From contig NZ_KE386569.1 in assembly GCF_000427625.1 (NCBI RefSeq), positions 1,264,216 to 1,328,215 on the forward strand: a stretch of DNA of 64,000 nucleotides, in the 5' to 3' direction. The stretch's first letter is position 1, and every line of letters starts with the position of its first letter. A model generated the notes under the pieces. The model saw nothing but the letters and a program-made list of their open reading frames with translations, did no database searches and was not told the DNA's origin. Made by a program: the position numbers and the translations under genes. Source of the stretch: Methylobacter luteus IMV-B-3098. GTDB lineage: Bacteria > Pseudomonadota > Gammaproteobacteria > Methylococcales > Methylomonadaceae. Positions 1-8,587 of this stretch are shown here, piece by piece.

Positions 1-361
1 ACATTGGTCATTCACTGCAGTTCTTGAGCCCCGCAGGTGCGAATGCGTTCGCACTGGCTCATGCCGATGTCCGGCGCTGTCCTGGGTCGAATACCAGACG
101 TAGGCGCTCCAGACGAATTCGACCCTATACCTGGACCCGACTTGAATAAGCGCCGCGCCAGGGACACTTTATTTAATTTAATCGATCTAAATTCAAGTAA
201 CTGCAACTAAGACATATTGTGTTATCTAATCCTTTGGAGAGAAGCTATCCATACCGGGTCAGGATTCGGTTCAAAGGTTAAGATTTGCAATGCGCAAAAA
301 CTGCCGGTAGAGTTCCGGCTCTTACCTTTGACTGATTGAGTTACCTTAGGAGCCATGCACT
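1..361. other. Intergenic region upstream of the pentapeptide gene
   Basis: No gene can be supported here. A plus-strand frame is open from base 3 to a stop near 146 and could be the tail of a gene lying left of the window, but its arginine-rich translation matches nothing I recognise. A small perfect hairpin (7-base arms, 4-base loop) sits at 38-55 and could be part of a terminator, although no T-run follows. The stretch 180-360 is AT-richer and should hold the promoter of the next gene, whose AGGAG ribosome site lies at about 348-352. Confidence 0.4.
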
Positions 362-1150
362 ATGAACATTTATCCGAAACTCCGCATGCTCGGCCTGGGC
401 TTGGCGGGCGGACTGTTTTGCCTGTCCGTATCGGCGGCCGATCTTGATCGCGCGGCCATAGAAAAACTGCTCGCTACAGCGAGCAAAGCGCATCCTGCCG
501 ATCTGCGCAGAAAAGATCTGACTGACCTGGATTTGTCAGGGCTGGACTTCCGGCATGCCGACCTGTGGGGCTCGGATCTGCGCAGAAGCAACTTGAGCAA
601 CAGTAATTTATCGGGCCTGAATCTGGATTTGACGGTCATGTCCAAGATCAATCTTTCCGGCGCCGATCTGTCCAATGCCAGTATTTTCGGCGTGCATATG
701 GGCGGCGCCAACCTGAGCCATGCCAATCTGACCGGCAGCCGGTTTATCGCCAATCTCGACAGGGCGAACCTGAGCCATGCCAACCTATCGCATGCCGACT
801 GGGGCGTCGATATGAAAAATCAGCCGATGGGCCTGATGCGGGTCAGCCTGAACAACGCCAACTTGACGGGCGCCAATCTGACCCATGCCAATCTGAATAA
901 GTCCTTGATGCGGATGGCCAATCTTTCCGGGGCTAATCTAAAAAATGCGATTCTGTTTGACGCCGACCTTACCCGCGCCAATTTTTCCGGCGCCGACCTG
1001 ACAGGCGCGGATTTGTCGGGTGCGCATTTGAAGGATGCCGATTTTACCGGCAGCACGGTGACCGGCACGCAATTTACCGGCGTCAAGGACAAATCGACGT
1101 TTCGCGGACTGGATTCCAGCAAAGGTATCGAATCCGCTGTGTTTGATTAA
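362..1150 (+). CDS. Secreted pentapeptide-repeat protein
   Basis: A 262-residue protein with a signal peptide (about residues 1-25, ending in VSAAD) followed by an almost continuous run of pentapeptide repeats of the A(D/N)Lxx type from about residue 45 to 245. Such repeats fold as a right-handed quadrilateral beta-helix; many carry no enzymatic function and act as structural or protein-binding scaffolds. The signal peptide points to the periplasm or outside. The ATG is preceded by AGGAG at a spacing of about nine bases. The porin gene starts 38 bases downstream on the same strand, so the two are probably co-transcribed. The precise role is unknown; the family call is firm because of the repeat pattern. 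Confidence 0.9.
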   Translation: MNIYPKLRMLGLGLAGGLFCLSVSAADLDRAAIEKLLATASKAHPADLRRKDLTDLDLSGLDFRHADLWGSDLRRSNLSNSNLSGLNLDLTVMSKINLSGADLSNASIFGVHMGGANLSHANLTGSRFIANLDRANLSHANLSHADWGVDMKNQPMGLMRVSLNNANLTGANLTHANLNKSLMRMANLSGANLKNAILFDADLTRANFSGADLTGADLSGAHLKDADFTGSTVTGTQFTGVKDKSTFRGLDSSKGIESAVFD

Positions 1151-1187
1151 TCGCCGTCCACCTACTCAATAATAAGAAAAATCAACT

Positions 1188-2726
1188 ATGCTAAAACCCC
1201 GCACAATAACCACAGCAGCGGCATTGCTCGGCCTGTTGAACAGCATGGATGCGATCGCCGGCTCAGCTCCGCAATCCGTGGAGCTTTATTTCGATCAGAA
1301 GACCAAGCAGATTGTCGCCGAACCGGGCAAAAACCGGATTAAACTGGGCGCGTTTCTGGCAGCCGAGAGTCTGGAGCAAAAAATGCAGGAACTGACGGCC
1401 ATAGAAAGCCGGCTGGACGCCAAGTCCAAGGCTTTAGATGAGAAACTGAAACAGCTCGAAAAGCTGGAGTCGGCGCCGGCTATGGCAACTGTCGCGCCGC
1501 AAAAAGCCGTGCCGGTAAAAGCGGAAAGCGCGCCTGTACAAGTTACGGAAGAAAAAAAATCCGCCGAGACAAAATCCAAATCGTCCGACAAATTCCCTGT
1601 CACAGCCAGTTACGGCGATAAAGGCTTCGAGCTCAAGACCACGGACGGCAGGTTCGCCATGCAGATTCAAAACCGCCTGCAGTTCCGCTATGCCAATCCG
1701 TTCGACAGCGATCCTCGCTCGATCGAGGATCTGGAACGCGGCCAAAGCTCCTTCATGGTGCGTCGGGCACGGCTCAAGGTCGGCGGACATGCCTATTGGC
1801 CCTGGCTCAAATATTATATGCAGTATGACTGGAGCCAACCCGTCCTGCGCGACTTTTACCTGGACATCGGCAAGTTTCCCTGGGCGCAGCTTCGACTCGG
1901 CCGCGGCAAGGTCATCTGGAACGACGAACGCGTGACCTCCTCCGGCAGGCAACAATTCGCCAACCGCTCGATCATCAACGATATCTTCACGGTCGACCGG
2001 CAGCAGGGCGCGCAACTGCACGGCCGCATCTTTCCCGATGAATGGTACGATTTCAGCTATGCCGCCGGCGTCTTCACCGGACTGGGCGTGGGCGAGCGCA
2101 ACAACGATGACGACAACATGATGTATTCGGCACGGCTGCAGTGGAACTGGCTGGGCGATGAACTCCCCTTCTCCCAGTCCGACGTTGAATTCCATGTAAA
2201 TCCGGCCTCCAGCCTGGCATTCGCGGCCGCCACGAATAAGAGCAGATGTACCGCCTTCGAAACAGCGAGCGATAGCTGCCGCGCATTGCCCGGTTTTGAA
2301 GTCGGCGATCCCGGACAATTCCGCGTCAACCAGATGATGGAGGAATTCCGTTTCAAATGGCGGGGTTTCTCGCTTCAGCATGAATTTCACTGGAAGCAAG
2401 TGGAAGATACGCTGGCAACTGTGGGCGATGCCCGAAGAAGAACCGACCTCACCGGCAGTTATGTGCAGGCCGGCTATTTCCCTCATTATCTGATCCGTGA
2501 AGTGCCCAGACAACTGGAGTTTGCCGTCCGCTATGCCTTCGTCGATCCCAATGTCGATCTGTCCAATGATCTTCAGCAGGAAGTCACGGCGGCGATCAAC
2601 TGGTTCTTTTCCGGACACTCCAACAAACTGACCTTCGAAATCAGCCATTTGAGCGTTGAAGATCCCGTCAGCCTTATGGAACAATCCGAGGAAAGAGCCA
2701 GGATGCAGTGGGATATTTCTTTTTAA
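1188..2726 (+). CDS. Phosphate-selective porin O/P family outer-membrane protein
   Basis: A 512-residue outer-membrane protein: signal peptide at about 1-25 (MDAIAGSAP), a charged coiled-coil region around residues 60-95 (QKMQELTAIESRLDAKSK), a Pro/Lys-rich linker, then a beta-barrel domain from about residue 140 to the C-terminal phenylalanine (WDISF), the usual outer-membrane sorting signal. The barrel has OprP/OprO-type features, including the segment RRARLKVGGHAYWPWLKYYMQYDW. Such porins pass anions such as phosphate or polyphosphate. The N-terminal coiled coil is typical of trimeric porins that contact peptidoglycan. Substrate specificity cannot be read from sequence alone. It lies downstream of the pentapeptide gene and convergent to norB. 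Confidence 0.85.
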   Translation: MLKPRTITTAAALLGLLNSMDAIAGSAPQSVELYFDQKTKQIVAEPGKNRIKLGAFLAAESLEQKMQELTAIESRLDAKSKALDEKLKQLEKLESAPAMATVAPQKAVPVKAESAPVQVTEEKKSAETKSKSSDKFPVTASYGDKGFELKTTDGRFAMQIQNRLQFRYANPFDSDPRSIEDLERGQSSFMVRRARLKVGGHAYWPWLKYYMQYDWSQPVLRDFYLDIGKFPWAQLRLGRGKVIWNDERVTSSGRQQFANRSIINDIFTVDRQQGAQLHGRIFPDEWYDFSYAAGVFTGLGVGERNNDDDNMMYSARLQWNWLGDELPFSQSDVEFHVNPASSLAFAAATNKSRCTAFETASDSCRALPGFEVGDPGQFRVNQMMEEFRFKWRGFSLQHEFHWKQVEDTLATVGDARRRTDLTGSYVQAGYFPHYLIREVPRQLEFAVRYAFVDPNVDLSNDLQQEVTAAINWFFSGHSNKLTFEISHLSVEDPVSLMEQSEERARMQWDISF

Positions 2727-2860
2727 TTGATGTTACGCACCTGCAAGGTCGAATTCACTTGCGCCCTATAGCGCTTCGACCCAAGCTATCCACAATGCTT
2801 TATATAAAGTTTCCGCAATATCTGAGTGAAAAGACTACAGTTACTCACGCAAAACATTTC

Positions 2861-2883
2861 GGCCGGGGCAACATGCCCCGGCC
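2861..2883. terminator. Strong GC hairpin between convergent porin and norB genes
   Basis: Perfect inverted repeat with 10-base arms (GGCCGGGGCA / TGCCCCGGCC) and a 3-base loop, in the 207-base gap between two convergent genes. No good T-run follows on either strand, so termination activity is inferred from position and stability. Confidence 0.5.
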
Positions 2884-2933
2884 GGCTGTGAGCGCAACAA
2901 CCGTAATAAAAGACGGCCCGTAAGTCACATCGG

Positions 2934-4451
2934 TTAATGAACAACAATTTTCTCGGCCTTACGCTCCTCATACTTGCCGATCGTCAGTAAATCCCATACC
3001 AATAACCCTAAGCCGGCCGCCGTCACCAGACCAAAGATCATGCGCCAGTTCATGGCGTGCTGGAACGAGGGCTGGTTCTGCGCGGCAAAATAGCCGGCCC
3101 AGGTCGAGCCTTCCACGGCCCGCTCGATAAACGACTGCTCGTAACCGGCGATCAGCAACGCGACGGTCATGCCGACTACACCGGCATTCAACAGGCCCAA
3201 GGCCCATTTCCAGCGCCAGGCATGCCGGGTGCCGGCGGCCATCCAGACATTGCCGCGCCAGTGCTGAATCGCCAGATAGAAGAAGGCGATGTTGATCGTG
3301 GCGTAAGCGCCGAAGAACGACAGATGACCATGCGATGCGGACCACTGCGTGCCGTGCGTGTACAGGTTGATCTGCGGCAACGTATGCATGAAGCCCCAGA
3401 CGCCGGCGCCGAAAAAATTACCGAAGGCATGGGCGATAACCCAGGCCAGCGCCGGATGATTGACGGTTTTGAACGCGTGCACGCCGGAATCATAAATGGC
3501 GTGCACGACCATCGCGACCAGCGGAATCGGCTCTAGCGCCGAGAAAAACCCACCCACCGACAGCCAGTATTCGGGCATACCGATCCAGAAGTAATGATGC
3601 CCTAGCCCCAGGATGCCGGAACCGAACATCAGTGCGACTTCGATATACAGCCAGGTCTGCACGATCTTGCGCCTGGCGCCCAGCAGTTTTATCAGCGACC
3701 AGGCCATGATTACGCCAACCAGCACTTCCCAGGTCGCCTCAACCCATAAATGAATCACCCACCACCACCAGTACTGGTCATGCGTGATGTTGGTCATGTA
3801 AAACATGCCGGCCAGGTAAAGCCCGATCAGCGCAATCAGGTCCAGCGTTAAAACCCCGGCAATGCCGGACCATTTGCCCTTGCTGAACGTCGCCACCACG
3901 TTGTAGGAAAAGACCAGCATCACCGCTGTAATGCCGAGATCAGCCCAGCGCGGCGCTTCGATATACTCGCGGCCCTCGTTAATGAACCAGAGACTGGAAT
4001 CCTTGCCCGGCCCGATCTGAATAAACAGATAAACCAGCACCACCAGCGTAACCGCGCCGGTCAGCACCCAGAAGGCGATATTGGCCCACTTCAGACCGAC
4101 AATATCGGTGCCGCTTTCGTCTTCGATCAGCCAATAGATAGAGCCGATGAATCCATACAGCATCCATACGATCATGGCGTTGATATGCACCATGCGGTTG
4201 ACATTGAAATCCAGAATGCCGTACAGAAAATCGGGGTAAATGAACTGCAGGGCCGACAGCAGGCCGAACAGAATCTGGGCAACGAATAAAATCATCGCCA
4301 CGGTGAAATATTTAACGGCCAGTTGTTGTCCGGCAGTTAGATTGCCACTGTCCAGATTCACCCAGACTTTGAAATCGTTCAGAAGTCTGCGCGCCTTATC
4401 CAGTACCGAAGCGGGTTTAGGAATAACGTCGTCCAATTGGGTTGTATTCAT
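2934..4451 (-). CDS. norB: Nitric oxide reductase large subunit NorB
   Basis: Membrane heme-copper oxidase family subunit that reduces two NO to N2O. In the 505-residue protein counted from the ATG at 4451, the expected metal ligands are visible: His89 (low-spin heme b), the FeB-site residues His234 and Glu238 in HLWVE, His285-His286 in LGLGHHYFWIG, and His374/His376 in SHGHLSFFGAY for the hemes. About twelve hydrophobic segments are present. It follows norC by two bases, and GGAGGAG precedes this ATG, so I prefer it over the GTG two codons upstream. Intact FeB ligands argue against a NO dismutase. It is slightly longer than the typical 450-475 residues because of an N-terminal extension. Probably involved in hypoxic NO detoxification or partial denitrification. 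Confidence 0.95.
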   Translation of the reverse strand: MNTTQLDDVIPKPASVLDKARRLLNDFKVWVNLDSGNLTAGQQLAVKYFTVAMILFVAQILFGLLSALQFIYPDFLYGILDFNVNRMVHINAMIVWMLYGFIGSIYWLIEDESGTDIVGLKWANIAFWVLTGAVTLVVLVYLFIQIGPGKDSSLWFINEGREYIEAPRWADLGITAVMLVFSYNVVATFSKGKWSGIAGVLTLDLIALIGLYLAGMFYMTNITHDQYWWWWVIHLWVEATWEVLVGVIMAWSLIKLLGARRKIVQTWLYIEVALMFGSGILGLGHHYFWIGMPEYWLSVGGFFSALEPIPLVAMVVHAIYDSGVHAFKTVNHPALAWVIAHAFGNFFGAGVWGFMHTLPQINLYTHGTQWSASHGHLSFFGAYATINIAFFYLAIQHWRGNVWMAAGTRHAWRWKWALGLLNAGVVGMTVALLIAGYEQSFIERAVEGSTWAGYFAAQNQPSFQHAMNWRMIFGLVTAAGLGLLVWDLLTIGKYEERKAEKIVVH

Positions 4452-4453
4452 GA

Positions 4454-5050
4454 TCACTCCTCCGCTTCAATGGTTTTAAAGTTATACGGAAAGCCATTGG
4501 TATCGATGCTCGACATCCACTTTAAAAACGCGACAAGGCCTCTCGCTTCCTGCTCGGTGATGCCCAGATTGGGCATTTTGCGATTGCTGCCGAACGTCCG
4601 GGCGTTGCTCTCGGGATTCATCAGAAACTTAACCATCAAATCCTCGCGCAAGTCTTTCGAAAGCCAGCCCTGATCCAGCCAGGCTTTGGTCAGGTCAGGC
4701 GCAAAATAAGCGCCATTGCCCAGAATGGTGTGGCAATTCATGCAGTTCCTGGTCTGCGCGGTTTTTTTGCCGAGATCGACCAGCTCCGCGGCTTCCTGTT
4801 CGGTCATTTGCTTGCCGAATAAAAACTCATCTTCGCCGATAACCGGCACTGATTTATTGAGCTCCTTGTTGAACTGATAGTCGATTTTTTTATTGATCAC
4901 AGCGTAAGCCGGCACCCGCTTGCCGCCCGCCGTGGTTTGGCTCAGCGAATCCATCGTCAACACGATTAAAATCACAAACGATACGGCCGTCACCCAGATA
5001 GCCGTCTTTTTCCAGAATGATTCCGAAGCCCATAGCGGTGTTTCGTTCAT
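4454..5050 (-). CDS. norC: Nitric oxide reductase cytochrome c subunit NorC
   Basis: A 198-residue membrane-anchored c-type cytochrome. One transmembrane helix lies at about residues 14-33, and the heme c motif CMNCH is at 103-107, followed by the family signature TILGNGAYFAPDL and a distal Met in the RKMPNLG segment. It passes electrons to NorB. The usual NorC is about 146-150 residues; the extra 50 residues sit between the membrane helix and the heme domain. It starts with an ATGA overlap on the upstream membrane-protein gene and has GGAGGA before its ATG. It is translationally coupled with norB. Confidence 0.94.
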   Translation of the reverse strand: MNETPLWASESFWKKTAIWVTAVSFVILIVLTMDSLSQTTAGGKRVPAYAVINKKIDYQFNKELNKSVPVIGEDEFLFGKQMTEQEAAELVDLGKKTAQTRNCMNCHTILGNGAYFAPDLTKAWLDQGWLSKDLREDLMVKFLMNPESNARTFGSNRKMPNLGITEQEARGLVAFLKWMSSIDTNGFPYNFKTIEAEE

Positions 5051-5388
5051 TGCTCGTCCTCCTGTATTTTTGTTTTTATTGGGGTATCCACAGACTGTTC
5101 ATGCGTTTTAACGCACAAATGCCAGATGCCGATAGGCGCAAAGAAATAGCCGACGCCCATCGCCACGGAAATAATCAGCCAATATCCTTGAAATTGCGCG
5201 GCCCGTGTCAGTTCAAGCACTGATGCAATCAGCACGGCATAAGAGGCTAGAGCGGCTATTTTGATGCCGATATGCGCATTGACTTTGGACCAGGCGAACA
5301 ACAGCGCATAAGCGGCCCCGGCCAGAATGATCAGCGCCGAGGAAAAGAACGTGATAAAGAAGTCTTTTAAAGCAACGGGTTCAATCAT
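5047..5388 (-). CDS. Small membrane protein, first gene of the nor operon
   Basis: A 113-residue protein with three or four hydrophobic segments (about 10-30, 40-60, 70-90) and a charged C-terminal tail (KTHEQSVDTPIKTKIQEDEQ). It has no motif I recognise. Its stop overlaps the norC start as ATGA, so it belongs to the nor operon and probably helps assemble or supply the reductase, as other small nor accessory proteins do; this is inference from position. No strong ribosome site was seen upstream of its ATG. A palindromic ACTGCT-ca-AGCAGT at 5487-5500 lies upstream, between it and the reductase gene. Confidence 0.7.
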   Translation of the reverse strand: MIEPVALKDFFITFFSSALIILAGAAYALLFAWSKVNAHIGIKIAALASYAVLIASVLELTRAAQFQGYWLIISVAMGVGYFFAPIGIWHLCVKTHEQSVDTPIKTKIQEDEQ

Positions 5389-5515
5389 AGCCGGTTAAAA
5401 CGAAATTAATGATTAATAAACCGTCAATAAAAAACGGTGACTAGCCGATATTAATTACTACTACCAACTAAATATAAATACGTTAACTGCTCAAGCAGTG
5501 ATTTTCACCGGCGGC

Positions 5516-6496
5516 TTAATCAAGGGAAGTGGAAGCGACGTGAAACGCATCCGCATAAATATCTTTCAAACTCGCGCCATTAAGGTAGGCCTGCCTTTTA
5601 GTCTCATTGACCATTTCCGGATGGCCGCACAGAAAAACGCGCCAGCCCTTCAGGTCAGGCAATTGACTTAAGGCAACGTCATTAGCGCGGCCTATCGCCA
5701 CGCCTTCGGGTGAATCGCCGCGCGATACGCAAGGCGTATAATGAAAATTCGGATGCTGCCGTTCCAGTTCCAGCATTTCTTCAATCCAGTAAAGCCCATC
5801 CATTTCACGACTGCCATGAAATAAATGAATATCTCCGGTATGCCCTTGTTGCAGCGCTTCGGTTATGATGCCGACTAACGGAGCAAGCCCGCTGCCCGTA
5901 CCGATTAGCAGCAGGTTCTGTTCGGGCCTGTTTGGCAGATAATAGCAAAGCCCCTGCGGATCCGAGACTGCGATCCTGTCGCCGACCAGCAGTTCCTGAT
6001 GAACCCATTCGCTGAAACGGCCACCTGCCAGTCGGCGGATATGGAAAGTCAGTTTTCTGTCATGCGAGCGGCTGTTCGCGATCGAGTAGCTGCGCATCAG
6101 TCCGTCGGCTCGTTTGAGATTGACGAACTGACCGGCATAATAATCCAGCGGCTCCTCGCATTCGATTGTCAATAACAGCGTTTCCTGATTCAGCGGTTTT
6201 TTATCGACAACGGTGCCTTCGGTATAAAACTCCGGTTGTTGGCTTAGGGTAATGGCCATGTCTTGTTCCGGATAGCATAAACAAGCCAGAAAATGCTTCT
6301 GCTTGCGCAATACGTCCTTCAAGCCGCATTGCGAAGCCATGGGCGGCTCAACGTCCAGACTGCGCACCATGCAACTCTGGCAAGCGCCCTGCCGGCAACT
6401 GTTCGGAACGTCGATATTATCGCGTAGCAAGGCATCAAGAACCGTTTCGCCTTCGTAACAAAAACTGACTTGATCGCCTAACGATATTTTTTTCAT
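5516..6496 (-). CDS. Flavin- and 2Fe-2S-dependent NAD(P)H oxidoreductase
   Basis: A 326-residue electron-transfer protein built like the reductase components of soluble oxygenases. It has an N-terminal plant-type 2Fe-2S ferredoxin with Cys34, Cys39, Cys42 and Cys72 (CRQGACQSC, then FLAC), an FAD-binding domain with RSYS at 135-138, and an NAD-binding domain with the glycine-rich GTGSGLAPL motif and a C-terminal CGHPEMV segment. The ATG at 6496 is preferred to an in-frame GTG two codons upstream. It lies 24 bases downstream of the truncated hemoglobin gene on the same strand, so it is a plausible reductase for that globin in NO dioxygenation. That partnership is inference; it could also serve an oxygenase encoded elsewhere. 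Confidence 0.88.
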   Translation of the reverse strand: MKKISLGDQVSFCYEGETVLDALLRDNIDVPNSCRQGACQSCMVRSLDVEPPMASQCGLKDVLRKQKHFLACLCYPEQDMAITLSQQPEFYTEGTVVDKKPLNQETLLLTIECEEPLDYYAGQFVNLKRADGLMRSYSIANSRSHDRKLTFHIRRLAGGRFSEWVHQELLVGDRIAVSDPQGLCYYLPNRPEQNLLLIGTGSGLAPLVGIITEALQQGHTGDIHLFHGSREMDGLYWIEEMLELERQHPNFHYTPCVSRGDSPEGVAIGRANDVALSQLPDLKGWRVFLCGHPEMVNETKRQAYLNGASLKDIYADAFHVASTSLD

Positions 6497-6520
6497 GGTC
6501 ACTACCCAAGCTGTCTTTAA

Positions 6521-6901
6521 TTATTTGCCCAGAACATCACTGCGCGTGCTTTCCGCAATAGCGGCAACTTGCGCGATTAATTCCTGTGGAACATTCAACT
6601 CCTGTAAAGTTCCACCTAGATGTTCCATAACCGCATCAAAATGGGAATTGTCCAAGCCCATCTTGACCAATCTGGCGTGAGCGTTGCGCATATCGGTGCC
6701 GTTGTAGTTGTTAGGACCGCCAAAAGCCATGGTTAAAAAAGCTTTTTGCTTTGCGGCTTGCTGTTCCATATCGGTATTGTCAAAAAAGCGGTTGATTCGG
6801 TGATCGTTCAAGACTTTGCGATAAAAAATATCGACCGCCGCATTGACTGCCGCTTCGCCGCCGAGTTGATCGTAAAGTGTAGCTGTAGGTGTTTCACTCA
6901 T
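6521..6901 (-). CDS. Group 1 truncated hemoglobin
   Basis: A 126-residue 2-on-2 globin, from TLYDQLGGEAAVNAAVDIFY (helix A/B start) through FFDNTDM and KAFLTMAFGGPNNY to the proximal-His region HARLVKMGLDNSHFD. The ATG at 6901 (MSETP) is chosen over the longer frame start at 6946 because group 1 globins begin about here and an AAGG lies upstream. Such globins bind O2 and NO and often act in NO detoxification. The gene sits directly upstream of a flavin/2Fe-2S reductase, next to norBC, and is divergent from a SufR-like regulator, which supports a nitrosative-stress role. Confidence 0.93.
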   Translation of the reverse strand: MSETPTATLYDQLGGEAAVNAAVDIFYRKVLNDHRINRFFDNTDMEQQAAKQKAFLTMAFGGPNNYNGTDMRNAHARLVKMGLDNSHFDAVMEHLGGTLQELNVPQELIAQVAAIAESTRSDVLGK

Positions 6902-6967
6902 CTCTGATACCTTATAAAAATTATTATTAAAAAACCTATGGAGCATTGATGCTCGAAAATTAGTTTA

Positions 6968-6977
6968 GTATCGATAC
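6968..6977. promoter_or_regulatory. Candidate operator: perfect 10-bp palindrome GTATCGATAC
   Basis: A perfect 10-base palindrome in the 219-base divergent space between the truncated hemoglobin gene and the SufR-like regulator gene. Its position suits an autoregulatory operator for the regulator. The same 10-mer occurs once at about 8928-8937 inside a coding sequence, so it is not unique. Confidence 0.3.
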
Positions 6978-7120
6978 AGAACTTTTGCAATATTTATATG
7001 ACAAAAGCTATTTACATACACTATAATTTTTCAAGCCTTACCGATTATTTCCTTTATTTACAGCTTTCTTTCAATATTAAAAAATTAAAAAATCAACCGA
7101 AATGCCTGCAAAAAATTTAT

Positions 7121-7747
7121 ATGACTGAAGAAACGAGTTCCCGACAAGACCAGATATTGAAGCTGTTGCTGAACTCACGGCAAGGCATGAGTCTTGACGA
7201 AATCGCCGCCGCGTTGAATATCTCAAGAAATGCCGTCAAGCAGCATGTCGTCGGCCTTGAAAACAGCGATTTTATCAAAAAAGACGCATTCAGGATCACC
7301 GGCGGGCGGCCGTCGCGCAATTATGTGCTGACTGAAAAAGGCATTAACCGGTTTCCCAAGCAATATGCCTGGTTCTGTAATTTAATGCTGGCCGAGCTTA
7401 AGGCAGAGATGGGCGAAGAAGCTTTCCGACGCTACATGGCGAGACTCGGGGCTAAATTCGCGCAGACACTTATGCCGCAATTCAGCGACAAGGGACCGGT
7501 CGAACGAATCGCCGCACTAATCAAGACGATGCAGACGCTAGGCTATCACGCGTCGGAAGATCAGACCAATTCGACACCCGTCATACAGGCATTTAATTGC
7601 GTATATCACGATCTTGCTCAGCAATATCCGGAATTATGTGAGTTTGATCGCGCATTCATGTCCGCCCTGCTGGATCGCCCGATCGAGCAAACCAGGTGCA
7701 TGGCATGCGATGACTGCTCCTGTCAGTTTCTTATCAAAAATAAATGA
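7121..7747 (+). CDS. SufR-like winged-helix regulator with Fe-S cysteine cluster
   Basis: A 208-residue DNA-binding protein. An N-terminal winged helix (about residues 8-75; MSLDEIAAALNISRNAVKQHV) is followed by a sensor region ending in a cysteine-rich tail: FNC-X12-C, then 19 residues, then CMACDDCSC. This matches the layout of SufR-type regulators, which bind an Fe-S cluster. The longer in-frame start at 6998 would add 41 AT-rich-encoded residues that do not look like a domain, so the ATG at 7121 is preferred. It is divergent from the truncated hemoglobin and reductase, so it may sense NO or iron-sulfur damage and control them. That target is inference. Confidence 0.8.
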   Translation: MTEETSSRQDQILKLLLNSRQGMSLDEIAAALNISRNAVKQHVVGLENSDFIKKDAFRITGGRPSRNYVLTEKGINRFPKQYAWFCNLMLAELKAEMGEEAFRRYMARLGAKFAQTLMPQFSDKGPVERIAALIKTMQTLGYHASEDQTNSTPVIQAFNCVYHDLAQQYPELCEFDRAFMSALLDRPIEQTRCMACDDCSCQFLIKNK

Positions 7748-7791
7748 CCCGATATTCTCTCACCGACCCTGCTGATCTGATTTATCGCTTA

Positions 7792-8403
7792 TTAGTCGGC
7801 GCCAAGCCCTTCTTCCTGCAGCGCCCTTTTTACCGCGGGCCTATCGGCGATTCTTTTTTTATACTGCACCAGTGATGACCACCGTGAAATATCGATCGAC
7901 ATCAGTTTCGCCCATCGCAGCACAACAAATAAGTAGGCATCCGCGACGGTAAAGTCATTACCCAGCAGGTAGGGGTGCGCGGAGACATTGTCCGCCACCC
8001 ATTGAAACCGGGAGGCCAGCGTTTCGCGAAACAGTTTTTTTGCCTGATCGGGCATATTGGCATTGAAGAGCGGCGAAAAAGTCTTGTGCAGTTCAGTGGA
8101 AATAAAATTCAGCCACTGTTGCAGATTATAACGTTCAAACGTACCAGTCGTGGGCGCCAGTTTTTTCTCGGGTACCCGATCGGCGAGATATTGGATAATG
8201 GCCGGCCCTTCGGTCAGTTTCCTTCCGTCATCCAGCACCAGGACCGGCACATAGCCATTGGGGCTGACGCTGCGGAAATCTTCGCCGGTTTCAGTCATTT
8301 TTTCCCGCAGGTCAACTTTAATGAGTTCATACGGCAGCTCAGCCTCGCACAAGACAATATGCGGCGAGAGCGAACATGCACCAGGACTGTAGTAAAGTTT
8401 CAT
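7792..8403 (-). CDS. Glutathione S-transferase, beta class (GstA-like)
   Basis: A 203-residue cytosolic GST. The N-terminal thioredoxin fold begins MKLYYSPGACSLSPHI, with the beta-class catalytic cysteine in GACS, and contains the SPNGYVPVL glutathione-site loop and EGPAIIQYLAD. The C-terminal helical domain has YLLGNDFTVADAYLF. The ATG at 8403 sits seven bases after AGGAG; the in-frame TTG at 8409 is less likely. It conjugates glutathione to electrophiles or handles oxidative products. It is convergent with the SufR-like gene; no operon partner. Confidence 0.92.
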   Translation of the reverse strand: MKLYYSPGACSLSPHIVLCEAELPYELIKVDLREKMTETGEDFRSVSPNGYVPVLVLDDGRKLTEGPAIIQYLADRVPEKKLAPTTGTFERYNLQQWLNFISTELHKTFSPLFNANMPDQAKKLFRETLASRFQWVADNVSAHPYLLGNDFTVADAYLFVVLRWAKLMSIDISRWSSLVQYKKRIADRPAVKRALQEEGLGAD

Positions 8404-8587
8404 CGTCAATCTCCTGAAAGGTTTAACAAAGCATTTATCTGACCGACGGCATCAGTTTTTGTGCTGCCAATGCAAGGCTCCATATACCATTTAAGGAGCC
8501 AAACTTTTAAATTGGATACTCTCTTCCTGAGACTTGTTCAAAAATAACTGGTCAAAAAATTTGTGATTCACAATTTGGGAATTGTTT

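Noticed and set aside
480-1080. Repetitive DNA suggesting a CRISPR array
   Set aside because: The periodicity is 15 bases and coding (pentapeptide repeats), without spacers.
1434-2684. A 416-codon minus-strand frame opposite the porin gene
   Set aside because: Antisense to a well-supported porin; low-complexity translation with no motif.
2934-4451. NorB as a nitric oxide dismutase (Nod)
   Set aside because: Nod proteins lack key FeB ligands; here His234, Glu238 and His285/His286 are all present.
8520-8540. GAGACTTGTTCA as a solo IS5 end
   Set aside because: It matches the IS5 inverted repeat only partly, and no partner end or target duplication was found.
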